Part shown: positions 10,601 through 23,214 of the stretch, in pieces | Numbering within the stretch: position 1 is the first letter of the stretch | How the letters are laid out: every line of letters starts with the position of its first letter | NCBI GenBank assembly: GCA_028023455.1 | Contig: JAQFVV010012416.1 | Location: 8,251,967-8,315,966 of the forward strand | Source: Epiperipatus broadwayi | Lineage: Eukaryota; Onychophora; Udeonychophora; Euonychophora; Peripatidae | DNA: 64,000 nucleotides | Reading direction: 5' to 3' | Notes under the pieces: model-generated | What the model was told of the DNA's origin: nothing | The model's input: the letters and a program-made list of their open reading frames with translations, nothing else | Database searches by the model: none | Made by a program: the position numbers and the translations under genes

Positions 10601-11120
10601 ATGAGATATTTATTTATATAGTGCTAGTATAAATGAGATATTTATTTATATAGTATGATGCATATAAATTTTAATAAACTAAAGATCAGCATTTTAAGCT
10701 AATGTACATGTGCTTTTTTATTAATGTTAATAATAAATGAATACTTTCATTTCCAACACAAGATAAAGTTTTTGCGAAAGAATAGAATGAATCCACCTAT
10801 TCTTTCAACCCAAATGCTTAAGTATGGGCAAATCTTAAGTACTGGAAATGAAAGTATTCATTTATTCTAAAAAAAATTGTAGTCATCATTCATTCAGACA
10901 TGGTAAAGAGTAATTTAAAGTGATTGGTTTATCTTCACACTTTTATTTTCAGTACTTAAGATTGCCCATACTTAAGCATTTGGGTTGAAAGAATAGGTGG
11001 ATTCATTCTATTCTTTCACAAAGACTTTATCTTGTGTTGGAAGTGAAAGTATTCATTTATTATTAACATTCATAAAAAAGTGCATGTACATTATCTTGAA
11101 ATGCTGATCTTTAGTTTATT
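10601..11120. mobile_element. 0.5-kb foldback element
   Basis: Arms 10671-10844 and 10950-11122 are inverted copies, nearly 175 bp each (left: aactaaagatcagcat, agaatgaatccaccta, cttaagtactg; right: the complements in reverse order). The unit is bracketed by a direct repeat aactagtgtaa (near 10590 and 11121), a likely target duplication. A 30-bp segment, atgagatatttatttatata, is duplicated at the left edge. No protein coding. Confidence 0.75.
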
Positions 11121-11131
11121 AACTAGTGTAA

Positions 11132-12223
11132 CTAATTGGTATATAAGATTGGTAATTAGAAATTTGGTAATTAAAAATTAACTACTGCTTATGATGAGGT
11201 GTATTTTTCACTAATTCTTTTTTGTAAAAGTGTTGCATTTCATTCAATAGCAGTTACAAGTTTCTGGATATAGTTTTTACCCATTTTAAGTTCAACCAAA
11301 TTAACTTTATTTTCAAGGTTCCAATGGGAGCAGCATTTATAACCAATGAAGATCACAATGTTTTTGATAGGTTCACTCAATATGTTCTAACATGTCAAAG
11401 TGATCATAGAGTTCCACTTTAAATAAGAAAATAATTATAATATCACCAGAGAGATGGTTTTTAGAGCATTTTATTTGCCTATGTTTGAAAATGAATTCCA
11501 TAATATGCCATTTAGGAAACCACTCATGGTTTTTATGGGTTTTATTTGTTGTAATTTTATGAATCCTATTACAAATTACAGATTTTTTTTTACTTTCAGC
11601 ATTTTGATGTTATATGAGTATTAGAAAACATATTGATCAAATTTTATTAGTAATCATATTATTTAATCTATAACTGCAAAATTCAGATTTTTTTATTGCA
11701 TGTTAAACTTCTGACCAATGATTGACTGAATATTGGGTACATAGGCTTTGAGTGATGAAAGATAAGACAAATGTAATATGTTTTAGTGTGACTAAAGACT
11801 CCTCTATTATGAATTTAACATAATAAAGCAGACAGTTTTCTGTTTATGCTCAGAAACATTGTATGTTATTAGAATATAAAAACAGATGTCAGACAACATT
11901 TAGTTTTATTTTGAATAGTAAAGTAGTTTGAAATTTTATTATTAAAATTTACAATAGGTATAAATGTGATGTCTTCAGTATCTCTAAAGTTTAAAATTCT
12001 TGTTTTAATTAGTTTTAAATTACATAAAAGCAACACCATTTGACTTTCTAATCTTACTCACATGCTTCCAAGGCTGTTAACTTAATTCTATTATAAAGCC
12101 ATCTAGTGTAAGTCTGAGTAATCATAGGTATTAAATGATATAATTTCAGCTTTAATTGTTAATCTTCACCAAACAAAGCAAAGCCAGAAGTCTGTCTGAG
12201 AATATAAATTTTATAATAATATA
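11132..12223. other. No feature recognised
   Basis: AT-rich, short open frames only, no repeat family of this window recognised. Confidence 0.5.
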
Positions 12224-12352
12224 TTCTAGGGCAGTATTTTTCAACTGTTTGGTTTGCAGAAAAATTTTAGTGGTCCACAAAAAAGTTTATAAATTTGTTC
12301 ATAATTATAACATATTTTTTACAGTCTTTTAAATTATGATTAATTTTATAAA

Positions 12353-12397
12353 TGAAACACAGGCTTATTATCTACCTGTGTCTATATATGTAATAAA
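12353..12397. repeat. Solo terminal repeat of an RZ-B element
   Basis: Consists only of the terminal direct repeat that occurs twice in the 2.9 kb element (acacaggcttattat, ctacctgtgtctatatatg). It has its own near-perfect direct repeat outside, ttaattttataaa at 12340-12352 and ttaattttattaaa at 12398-12411. This looks like the product of recombination between two terminal repeats, as for a solo LTR. Confidence 0.65.
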
Positions 12398-12576
12398 TTA
12401 ATTTTATTAAATTTATCATTAATTCAGTTCTAAGATTTTCTTTAGTTTGTTAATTGTTTTATTCATAGAATGCATAGAAAATAAACTAAAAACCAAAATG
12501 TTATAGGAAATCCAAACAATTTCAATTTCCTAATATCAATCATTTTACAATAAAAATACTATTCCATTAACAATTT

Positions 12577-12587
12577 TGCGCATGCGC
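12577..12587 (+). promoter_or_regulatory. NRF1-like palindrome in hAT 5' region
   Basis: TGCGCATGCGC, a near-perfect copy of the NRF1 binding palindrome, lies about 170 bp upstream of the decayed transposase reading frame in an otherwise very AT-rich stretch. It is a plausible promoter element of the transposon. Motif match only. Confidence 0.4.
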
Positions 12588-12753
12588 TGGACTTTGGTAT
12601 GTACAAAAATTACCCAATAGTTGTCAGTCATATGTAATATGTAGTTGTCTTAGCCGACTGGTCACAATTGCTGACTTGCAGATGTGTACTATAAATTAAA
12701 GTATATAAAGTATTTGATATTTACTTTTTTGATAAATTTTAGCTTTTTAAAAA

Positions 12754-14160
12754 TGAATAATAACAAGAAAATATAAAAAACTATTGCAGACTTTTTTCAA
12801 AAAACAAGTATTAGTCTTTGAATGCTAATGAAAATATCATTAATTCACAAAATGATTCGCCTCAGGAAAAACCAAAATGTATTGTTGCTCATCAATTCAA
12901 TCCCGATTATTTAAATTTTGTTTTCATTTCTTGGTCTGAATCAGAAGACAATTTATCCAGACGGACCAGACCATATTATTTCCAGAGAAATTTTATCCAA
13001 TGAATGTATGAAACCAGAAAAACTAATGCATCATTTACAGGACCAAATATTCAAATCTATAAAAGCTATTGAATTTTGTTTTAACATAAAAGTGCTGAAT
13101 TTAAAAAAACAAAAATCTTTTTTTTAATATTTCTTTTAGTCAATAAGACTCTTGTAAAAACATCATATGTAATTGCTCTAAGGTTTCCTATATATTCTAT
13201 TGCCGAAAACTTAATTAAATCCTTTTTATAGTAAAGTCCTAAGTATGGTTGCTGGAGACAAAATGCAAACTTTACCATATTTTTATGTACTACTAGTCAA
13301 CATAGATTTAATAAATTAATGGTTGACGTTGAAGATCAATTAATTCATAAGTAAGCAAATCATTGTTTCCAATTCAAATACATGAATCTACAGATGTTAT
13401 CAATAAAGCCATACTTCTATGTTATATTATTAAGTTGATTACGAAATCAGTGATGTAAAGGAATAATTTTTTTGTTGTGTTGAACTTCCTAATCACACAA
13501 CTAGTTCAGATGAGCGGCAAGTATGATTGGAAAACATTCAGGAATTGAAAAAAAAATTAAAATAGCAGACGATAAAATTTTTACTTTTTGTGTTATATAT
13601 ATACCATGAGCATTGAGCTGCTAAAAAATTATTGCCTGACTTCAACAATGTTTTTTCTCAATCGATAAAAAATAATAAACTGCAATGCATTAAATTCAAG
13701 ACTATTTGGATATGAAAATTTTACTACTTCATACAGAAGTGCAATGGTTGTCAAGAGAGAAAATAGTAACAAGACTTTATAAATTAAAAAAAAAAAGAAG
13801 TTGAAACATTTATAGAAACAAGAAATTCATAATTGAGAAATATTTTTTGTAACAACAATTGGAGTAGGAAACCGGCTTACTAGTCGGACATATTTTAATA
13901 AATAAACTATATTTAAGCCAAGGAAATAGCATTACTTTGGATTTATGAATAAAATTGAAACATTCCAAAAAAAAAAAAAAGCTAGCACTATGGTGTAAAC
14001 ATATTAGAAGAAAAAAAACATGACATGTTTCATTCATTTTGAGAATTAATAAATGAAGTTGTATAAAGGTTGGGAAATTAAAAAATACTATTTATGGATA
14101 TCAAACAGGATTTTGTTGTGGGTTTGGTCAATGTTATCCACAGGAAGAAGACACAAAGAA
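12754..14160 (+). pseudogene. hAT transposase (ZBED5/FAM200-like) pseudogene
   Basis: Fragments in several frames follow the order of ZBED-type hAT transposases: an N-terminal MNNNKK start, YLNFVF/LFSFLG and LSNECMKPEKLMHHL (the degraded BED finger region, where families read SNxxMKPSKLxxHL), then IQIHESTDV (family DESTDV, an acidic catalytic-region motif), NALNSRLF, and remnants of the LHTEVRWLSRG block around 13720-13760. More than ten stops and frameshifts show long inactivity. The cysteines of the BED finger are mostly lost. Confidence 0.8.
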
Positions 14161-14854
14161 AAGGCAATATGTAGTTTTTAAATATGTTTATTGCACTAAA
14201 AATAATCTAACTGATTTGAAACAATAAAAATTTATAGACTTAAGTTGCAATCGTATGTTAATGTTATTATTTAATTAGACAAGCTTAATTCATTTATAGG
14301 TTAAAATTAAAACTGAATATCCTGAATTACGCGAAAAAGCCTTAAGAGTATTATTGTTGTTTTCAACCACATACTTATATGAATTGACATTTTTGGCAAT
14401 TGTAATCAAAGGAAGGAAATTGTTTATTAATAAATCAAGCTTTATGCTTAGCGGTCAGAAACATATCTCCAATATTTGATGAGCTAATTACTGAAAAGAA
14501 TCAGCTACAATCGCATTAGTTTTTGGTTTTATAATTATAATTGTTTCTACTCAGTTATTTAAAGATTAATCTTTGTTTTTCTTTAGATTTTGTTTATTAT
14601 TAGTTTAATATTTTTTTAGATTATTTACTTTTGCATAGTTTCTGTTAATTGTTCTGTTTTGTTTTTTTTTAAATCACTCTTTGAAAATAGATATATATTA
14701 AATTTGTTAAACAGTACAATAATTATATTTTATTATATAAACACATTCCCTTTCTTCCATTTTTTTTTTTTTGTTCAATACTTTATTTGGTCCATAATTT
14801 TAAAAAAATTATTGATCTGCGGTATGTAGTTAGTTGAGAAACACTGTCCTAGGG

Positions 14855-15890
14855 CATCCATTGATTACACAGGCTTACATAGATGGCTCTAAAGTAGTAT
14901 GGAAAAAATGTTTTTTAAATTATCTACTTGAAGGTCAAAATATGTGTAAAAAAGTAATACTTTTTGTAATTTATTTGTAAATTAATTTAACATCTATTTG
15001 AGTAAAATATTCTTAATATTATTTTTATTAAATATTAATATTTGTTCTTATTTAGGTTTAGGTTGTATTTTCATCAGGATTATAGCTAAGAAGTTTTGAT
15101 TTTATTTAAACATTCAGATTTACTCCAAGTTTTACTTTTCTTTGAGTAAATTTTTATGGAGCACATCTGAAGCAACTTTTCTCCTTAGTGTTTCAAAGAT
15201 TTGAGAAATAAACTTGATTTTTTCATTGTTAGAATTTGGGCAAATAGAGTTCATTTATCTTAGTATTTTATTTATATGCCCAATCTTTTATGAAGACATC
15301 TTAATATATCAATTGCGTTTAAATTTAAGAGACAGACATGAGTGATTTTTTAAAAAATATTTTAGTTTATTTTATTTTATAAAAAAGTAAAAAAATACGT
15401 TCATCTTTTGATGATTTTTTTAAAATATATTATCGTAATATTATAAATCAAGTTTAGTATTGAAGAGATGGAGACTTAGGACACAACACCTGTTATAAAA
15501 AAAAACATAAATATAAACTTATTTTATACATCTAAATAATAAATTTAAATGCTGATTTTAAAAATGTTGCATATTAAAATTTAAAGTATGAAAGAAAAAT
15601 TTGCAAATATAATCAACTCGCTTACCAATAACTATCCTACTGTTCAACTGGGTATAAATTAGCTAATAAATTTTAAAATATAAATATTAAAATTATTTTA
15701 AAAAAACAACAAATATTTATTTACATATTTAAATTGTATTATTTTAAAATAGAATTAACCAACATATAGCAGTTTTTGCGTCAATATTTTAACCTATATA
15801 AGTTCACATGTAATACTGTTCAATTTCTGTATAAAATGCAGAATGCTATAGATGAAAAAATATCTAATATTTTTTTTCTTAATATAATAA
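14855..15890. other. No feature recognised
   Basis: AT-rich with poly-A/T runs; no gene or family assignment. Confidence 0.5.
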
Positions 15891-15895
15891 TATAA

Positions 15896-16508
15896 TTGAT
15901 TAATAGATTTATTAACGCAGTTTCAAACTGTAATTCTAAACAGAAGGTAAACAAACCTTTTTAACGTGCACTGTACTGTTATATATAAATCAACGATGTT
16001 TTCTTGAATATGAGGAGTTTCTGATCCAAGGCACAAGATACTTTGAAAAGGTAAGAGTGGCCATTTTATTTGTATCTAAATTTAATTATATAAACGAAAT
16101 TTCTGTATCTTGGAATGAGAACTTGGAGATTTTATATTTATCACTTTACTTCCGTTTACTTTATTACACTATAGACTCTCGCAAAATGTTAATATTTACT
16201 AAATGTTAATATCCAGATATGTTAGAATTCGTGTAATTGATTAATAGTCCTATTATCCCAGTTTCAAACTGTAATTCTTAACAGAAGGTAATCAATCCTT
16301 AATACATGTGCTGTATTGATATATTAAATCCATTTTTTTGTTGAATGTAAGAAATTGAATTTATGTACAAAGATAAGATGACACTATTATTTTTTCAAAG
16401 TCTTTGTCTTCTATCTTGGTTAGAGTTTTCCTCACATTCAACAAAAATTGTAGATTTAATATAACAGTACAGTGAACATGTAAGGGATTGATTACCTTCT
16501 ATTTAATA
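15896..16508. repeat. MITE pair: half copy and full inverted-repeat copy
   Basis: At 15896-16015 and 16236-16340 the words attgattaatag, cagtttcaaactgtaattct, aacagaaggtaa and tgtactgt/tgtattga recur in the same direction. From 16276 to 16508 the second copy folds back on itself: aacagaaggtaatcaatcct at the left, aggg then attgattaccttct at the right, with a ttgttgaatgt/acattcaacaa inner pair. The first copy is a one-armed relic. Confidence 0.65.
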
Positions 16509-16509
16509 T

Positions 16510-17723
<1,214 letters not shown>

Positions 17724-18890
17724 TTATGATTTACATTTTTATATAATATTAGATTGTAACTTTTTAATATTATTAATTTTATTTTTAAAGTCCTGATAAA
17801 TTTATTTTATTAATTTGAGCTGTTTTTAATTACTTTTCTTCTTAGAGAATTCTCTTCATCAATCACATAAAAATTTAACAGGGTTTTGTTCATCTATCAT
17901 CAGTGATCACAGCAATTAATTTCTCATACAGTAAATCCAGCTTCAGAAAACATAAAATCTAAAATGTAATTATAAATAGGAGTAAAACCCTATGCAAATT
18001 TTAAAATATTTTCAAATAATTAACATGTCATTTTATTTATATAATCATAATAACTCTAATAACCCAATGAAAACCGTATTTCATTTTACATTTTCTGAAA
18101 AATATGTGGAACAATTTACTTACAAATATATTTATCATACTAATTTTTACTGAACTCAGTGACTATATATCCTTATACATTTGTAATAATTTTATAAATA
18201 TTCATCTTTTATATTATTAATATTTGACTGATTTCTTTTGCTAAACTGTTTTATATTGTGCGTGTGTTATTCTATATTTATATAACTTTTTAAACTTTTA
18301 AATAATTTAACTTATTTTTATTACTTTAATTATTTCATTAATAATGTAATCATATTTAAGATAATAAATTTAAATAGAAAGTAGTGGACCGCCTGTATAT
18401 ACTAATACACCTCATTAAAAAATAAATATTTTAAAACCACATTTTCGTGTTTCTTTTACATTGCTCTACTTTTGTACATTTCAATTTTTGTATGTTCGGA
18501 AACCAATTCGATACAAAAGTCAAGGACTGCCTGTAGTTTTACATTTTTATTTATTGTGCCAATACTAAAAGGTTGAAAGCAAATAGATGCTTTTACTTAC
18601 AATGCATTAAAAAACATAAAAAATTAATTGTTTCTTCAAACATGATTGGGGTAATAAAAGCACGGGAGTTCAGAAATTCATTATGTTAATCCCTAATTAA
18701 CTATGCTTTTATTTCAAGTTAAAACTAAAAACCTCAATTGTGGATGAAGATACAATTTTTTTTTTTGCTTTTTAATGCATGGTAAATAAAAGTATTCAAT
18801 AAAAAAAATTATCTCTATTTATTAAATTGAAAATGAGGTTAACTATTTCAAAAACTTTAGCTGTGATCCTACTATTGTATTTACCATTTT
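17724..18890. other. No feature recognised
   Basis: AT-rich non-coding sequence. Confidence 0.5.
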
Positions 18891-18899
18891 AGATGGTGT

Positions 18900-19600
18900 G
18901 ATGTTGCTGCAATTGGTACTCCTCTACATTGTTTTAAAGTGTACATATATCTTATATTATGGTGTGCAATGGGCTGCAGCAAGCTTTCTATAAAGTAATC
19001 ATTTTAATGTATTAATTTTTAAAAAATTCTGAAAGATGTTAGTGTATTACGAACCTATTCAGACCTTCATGTGTGATTGACAGCATCTTCTATTGTTATG
19101 GCATCCCTGTAAAGGAGATGACTTAGAAACAAGATTTGTAATTGGCTGTTGTTTTAGATTGTTTTATCCTAGGGTAAATATGATGAAAAATGTGGATTTT
19201 CATGATTATAACACAATATCTTTGTAAAAGACTTAATATTAAACCAAAAACTATGTCACTAGTAGAAGATTGTTTTTGAAAATATTTTATTTTTTGAAAG
19301 GCCACTCTTAGAATGTACGCTAATGTACATTATGAAAAACCAGAAGCTGCCATTATCAGCTTTAAAAGATTACTTTTGTAAAACTGTTAGTAAAATATTT
19401 TAATAACAATAAATAATTTATTAACTTTTAGAATTTTTTTTTTGTTTCTTTGATGATAACTAATTCTGAATATATTATTTTTTAATAACATAAAATTCTA
19501 ATATCTAATATTTTGTTGTTCTAACTTTTTCAATAGATAATTTGTGCCATCAATAAATATGTGCTCTATTGTTATCGTTAAGAACTTTGATTAGATATAT
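18900..19600 (+). repeat. Dispersed repeat D (copy 2, contiguous)
   Basis: The intact counterpart of the split copy at 2.36-2.85 and 4.08-4.29 kb. Shared words are listed under those entries. The phrase ccagaagctgccattatca at 19339 also resembles gaagccaccattatcatg at 677 in the PLE-like segment. No coding motif identified. Confidence 0.5.
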
Positions 19601-20044
19601 ATTTTCATGATTTGAAAATATTAAAATTTGTAAAATTTCAATCATTACAAGGCTTAAATAAAAATATAAAATATAAATTAATTATATAATATACATAAAA
19701 AAGATTTAATTGCAAAAAAAGTCAGAATTGATATTGAAAGTGTTTTAAGATAGAAGACTGTCATTCTTTTCTCTAAAAGTTATATATATTCTCAAATTTT
19801 ATTCTTATCTCGGAGCATTTTTCACATTAGATCAATCATAGCATAACCATCCATCAGCCCAGAAATAAGATCAATCTCTCTCATTTTAGATACACTTTTG
19901 AAACACCCAGTTCACTTTTTTTAAGTAAGACATACATAACTCATATTATTATTTTGACTTATTATTTTAGATAGAATTTTGAACTTTATTTTTATATATT
20001 TCAAACTTCTATTTCATCATAATTTTTAAAAACATTGACTAAAA

Positions 20045-20240
20045 ACATGTGAGAAAAATAAATAATTTCCAAAGTGAACATTTTGTTCTAAACCTATGCT
20101 CATCAGATGGTCAATATCACAATCTCTTACACCTATTTTTCAATATTTGTATAGGATTTTATAGATAGCAATTTACTATAGTTTGATTGCAAGTGTCAAA
20201 CTTTCTGAACCCACAACTTTGCCACAACCCACTTTATAGA
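20045..20240 (-). repeat. RZ-B fragment with hammerhead remnant
   Basis: Contains aaaataaataatttccaa, ttctaaacctatgctcatca and gatggtcaatatc, the core words of RZ-B. On the minus strand it keeps an exact CTGATGA, a GGTTTAGAAC half stem II and AAAA for GAAA, so the ribozyme is degenerate. It continues with aactttctgaacccacaact, the RZ-B end. Confidence 0.6.
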
Positions 20241-20471
20241 ATTATATTAATGATTGTTACTGATTATTCATTAAACTAGAGATTATCTCTAGCCCAAATA
20301 TACTCTTTAATTCTCACTTAATTAATAATACTATTTAATGTTATAAAGGCATCAACAGTTGAGTTTTCTTGTCTATGTCATTCTGTTCTCTAAAAATATA
20401 TATTACACATATTAGTGTAAAATAATACTTATAAAGAGTTTGAATATAAAAATTTTAGTAATATTATTGTA

Positions 20472-20694
20472 AATAAACAGAGCAAAACTCTCCATACAGT
20501 ATTGCCACCTGTGCTAAACAGAGTAATCAATGGATGCCAGAAGGATTGTGCATAAAATCCCTATCTAATGCCTACTCATCCAATATCCCCAGACTAGTTT
20601 CTGGCTTGTGGCCTTCGTCAGTGAGGAGCTTTGGATCTGAAAGCACTGCATCTAGATCTTAGGATCTAATGTGATCATGTGATCATGTGATGCT
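20472..20694 (-). mobile_element. RZ-A retrozyme-like element, monomer
   Basis: A 223-bp unit with the 13-bp duplication taatattattgta at 20459-20471 and 20695-20707. Relative to the plus strand it runs gcaaaactctccatacagta, gtaatcaatggatgcc, tagtttctggcttgtggcc, gtcagtgaggag and gatcatgtgatg. No coding capacity. The best RZ-A ribozyme in the window is on its minus strand. Confidence 0.8.
20579..20636 (-). ncRNA. Type I hammerhead ribozyme (RZ-A)
   Basis: Minus strand reads stem I 5' side ATCCAA..CTCCTCA, then CTGACGA, stem II GGC-CACAA-GCC (with an A.A pair at its base), GAAA, a tiny palindromic stem III (ACTAGT) and GTC as cleavage triplet. Stem I 3' side follows as TGGGGA..TTGG. All conserved core positions are present. 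The cleavage point lies between plus-strand 20592 and 20591. Stem I has an internal loop, as natural hammerheads need for loop contacts. Confidence 0.8.
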
Positions 20695-20754
20695 TAATAT
20701 TATTGTACCAAGTATACTTTTGACATTTTTATGACATGTTCATGATCAGTCTAT

Positions 20755-21275
20755 ATATGTAATTTAGATGAATGCAAACTACCTTTTACATATGTGCTAC
20801 CGTCCATTAATAAATATTTTAAAAGTAAAATGCAGATATGAGTGGCTGCCTATATTTTTAAAAATATTTATTGATGGGGAGTGCTGAAGACACATAGGCA
20901 TGTGTGAATGGTAGTTTGTTTTCCTTTAAATCACATTTATAAAAATGTTATTTTTTAATATTTTACATCTATTTGAACTAATGCATTTTTTTTATCTCGG
21001 GAATTAAAAATGAGATACTGTTTCTTCCCTGAGCTTTATTATTTGAACCTTCACTAGTCATAAACTGATTTAAAGATTTGGCTGCTTAATAAAATTATAT
21101 TGTCAATAAATGTTGGCGTACTTAAAGGTAAATTGTAAATATGGGTAGCTGCTACGCTGTATTTTTAAAATATTTATTAATGGGAAATACTGAATATTCA
21201 TAGCTATATGTGTTAAAGATAGTTTGTTTCTGCCTAAATTACATATATAAAAGTGCTACGTTATTTAATATAAAA
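20755..21275. repeat. Family C repeat, two successive copies
   Basis: Copy 1 (20755-20970) and copy 2 (about 21090-21275) share tttttaaaaatatttattgatggg / tatttaatgggaa (given here in outline), gggtagctgc/gagtggctgc, and gtagtttgttttcctttaaatc versus atagtttgtttctgcctaaa. Copy 1 also folds: gcaaactaccttttacatat and aataaatatttt at its left pair with segments near 20870-20930. Confidence 0.55.
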
Positions 21276-21378
21276 CAATCAAATATTGTTAATAGAATAA
21301 CTTTGGACACCATCTCAAAAATATGAGCACATTCAAATATTCAGAAAATAAAAATAGTCATCTACTATATATGAATTG

Positions 21379-21543
21379 TAAACAAAGGCAAAACTCCCCA
21401 TACAGTAGTGCCACCTTGTGCCAAACAGAGTAATCAATGGATGCCAGAAGGCACAGGGTGGCACTACTGTATGGGGAGTTTTACCTTTGTTTACAACAAA
21501 TTATGTGCTAGTATAGAGATGGTGATCGTGTGATGTTTGATGG
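21379..21543. mobile_element. RZ-A hairpin derivative without ribozyme
   Basis: Flanked by the 13-bp duplication tatatatgaattg (21366-21378, 21544-21556). The left arm aaaactccccatacagtagt and the right arm actactgtatggggagtttt are perfect complements, followed by the family end gatcgtgtgatg. The middle of the family, including the hammerhead, has been lost. Confidence 0.8.
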
Positions 21544-21556
21544 TATATATGAATTG

Positions 21557-22500
21557 CTGATAAAATCAAGTACATGTCATTTTTAATTAAATTCAGATTT
21601 AGAAAGTCTCATTAAGAATGTAATTAGGTTGATCCTGATATCTTTTTAATTATTTTAATTTTTTATAAAGCCTAAAATGAAATTATTCATAGAAAAACTT
21701 AGTTACTATTTAATAAATTTTATTGTATTAAAAATAGGACTATGTAATCATCTTGTCACGCTGCTTCTTTTCTTTTAGTTGGTCTTTAAATGCAGTTATT
21801 TATTTGTTTATTAATCTTGCACGGTTGTGTAATTAATAGTTGATGTGGATATAATCATTGTAAGTATGAATGTAAAATTACATTTCAACAAATCTTTTAA
21901 TGGCATCCAGAGTAAAATATAATTTCAAATGTCCAAGTTTTATATTTACTAATTCACTTTCTTTTTGACTTCATGTGTAGCTAGTTTACAAACAGTATTA
22001 GAATGTATATCTAAAGGAAAAGTAGGAGTCTTGATTGCTATAAATAATTGTAAATTCCTTACCATTGACTGGATATTTGATGTTAACTTTATCATTTTTT
22101 GACAAGATGTTTCAGAATTTTTTGCAAAGTATATATTTTTAAGTGTACCATTTCTCCCTTCCCCCTGAATATAATGGCAAAATAGAAACTTGGTTTTTGG
22201 CACACACACACACCCTTCCCATTTAAGAATTCAAAAATCAGAATGTGAGGTGTTTTGAATGCTGACACTTGCCAAAAAATATCATTATTTATAAAATTAT
22301 ATACTTGATATAACAATAAATCAAAAACTTTGAAAAATAATTGTCTATAATGTGGGGGTAAGGAGATGTTAATTATTATTAGAAGTCAAGACGGTGACCC
22401 TTAGAAGAGAATGCGCCATTGTAGCAATTATAACTACACTGAAGATTTTAATTTTACTTGAATTAAATTTGTTTATGTTAACTTGTATAGCGATTGTAAT
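21557..22500. other. No gene recognised
   Basis: AT-rich, with a short CA run near 22200. Overlapping minus-strand open frames at 21949-22316 contain no motif I know. Confidence 0.45.
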
Positions 22501-22634
22501 AAAGAAAGTAAGCTATGTCAAGCATTGGTCGTCGAGAGGTCAGCGACAGCTGCTTTACAAGCAGTTGTCCCGGGTTATCGGGTTCGCTTCTTGGCTGATG
22601 CTATGACACATGAGAAAAAAAGAAAGTAAGCTAT
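22501..22634 (+). mobile_element. tRNA-derived retroposon (SINE-like) with perfect TSD
   Basis: A perfect 16-bp duplication, aaagaaagtaagctat, at 22501-22516 and 22619-22634 brackets a tRNA-like body at 22521-22602 and a short A-rich tail. The body folds as a cloverleaf: acceptor AGCATTG with TGATGCT (two G.T pairs), D stem GTCG/CGAC, anticodon stem GCTGC/GCAGT around TTTACAA (anticodon TAC, valine if read conventionally), a 12-nt variable region, and a T arm containing GGTTCG. The extra arm and wobble-rich T stem make a functional tRNA unlikely. Box A and box B could still direct Pol III transcription. Confidence 0.6.
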
Positions 22635-22639
22635 TTAAA

Positions 22640-23210
22640 TACACTAAAACTTAACTTTGGGTGGATGTCACTATGTACATGGATTGCGTTTAAAGGCTAT
22701 ATATAATCATATATATATAAGAAAAGTTTTAAAATAAAAATAATTTTATTGGTGAATTCTAGCATATAAAATTATTTAATTTGTGAAAAGGTGTAACTGA
22801 AGAAATAAAATAATCTGTTGTAAAATTATTTATATAACAACACATCACAAAACCATTGTTTTTTCATTAAAACTGTACTTGACTGTGCGTTCCCTTTTCC
22901 TTCAATAATTAGATGAATCTATAAACTAAAATTATTAAAAATAAATCCCAATTACAGTAAACAGTTTTTTAGATGTATTCAAAACTTCGACTTCTTATAC
23001 ATACACACGAACGCACGCACGCATCTTAAACATATGACACGTGGGGGGGGGGGGAATAGAGTTGGAAAACAACATTTTAACTGTATCTAAAAAGTATAAT
23101 GCACATAGACAAAAGAAAAATGAAATGGATTAGTAATAACGTAATTATACGTAATAATATAAAAATAGATATTTTAATCTTTAATTAATATTTGTAAAGT
23201 ATTAAAGATT
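22640..23210. other. No gene recognised; poly-G tract
   Basis: AT-rich apart from a run of about a dozen G residues at 23042-23054 and a CG-containing short tandem (acgcacgcacgc) near 23010. Confidence 0.6.
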
Positions 23211-23214
23211 TTAA

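Larger units (their letters stand above)
12232..14846 (+). mobile_element. Complete but inactive hAT (ZBED-type) transposon
   Basis: Ends form terminal inverted repeats: cagtatttttcaact at the left, and at the right the complement of cagtgtttctcaact (13 of 15 identical). The flanks carry an 8-bp duplication, ttctaggg at 12224-12231 and tcctaggg at 14847-14854, the hAT hallmark. The 2.6-kb length fits an autonomous hAT. The inside holds a decayed BED-finger transposase on the plus strand. A 45-bp fragment of RZ-B is inserted at 12353-12397. Confidence 0.9.

Noticed and set aside
22521-22602. Functional tRNA-Val gene
   Set aside because: The 12-nt variable region, wobble-rich T stem, flanking 16-bp duplication and A tail fit a retroposon better.
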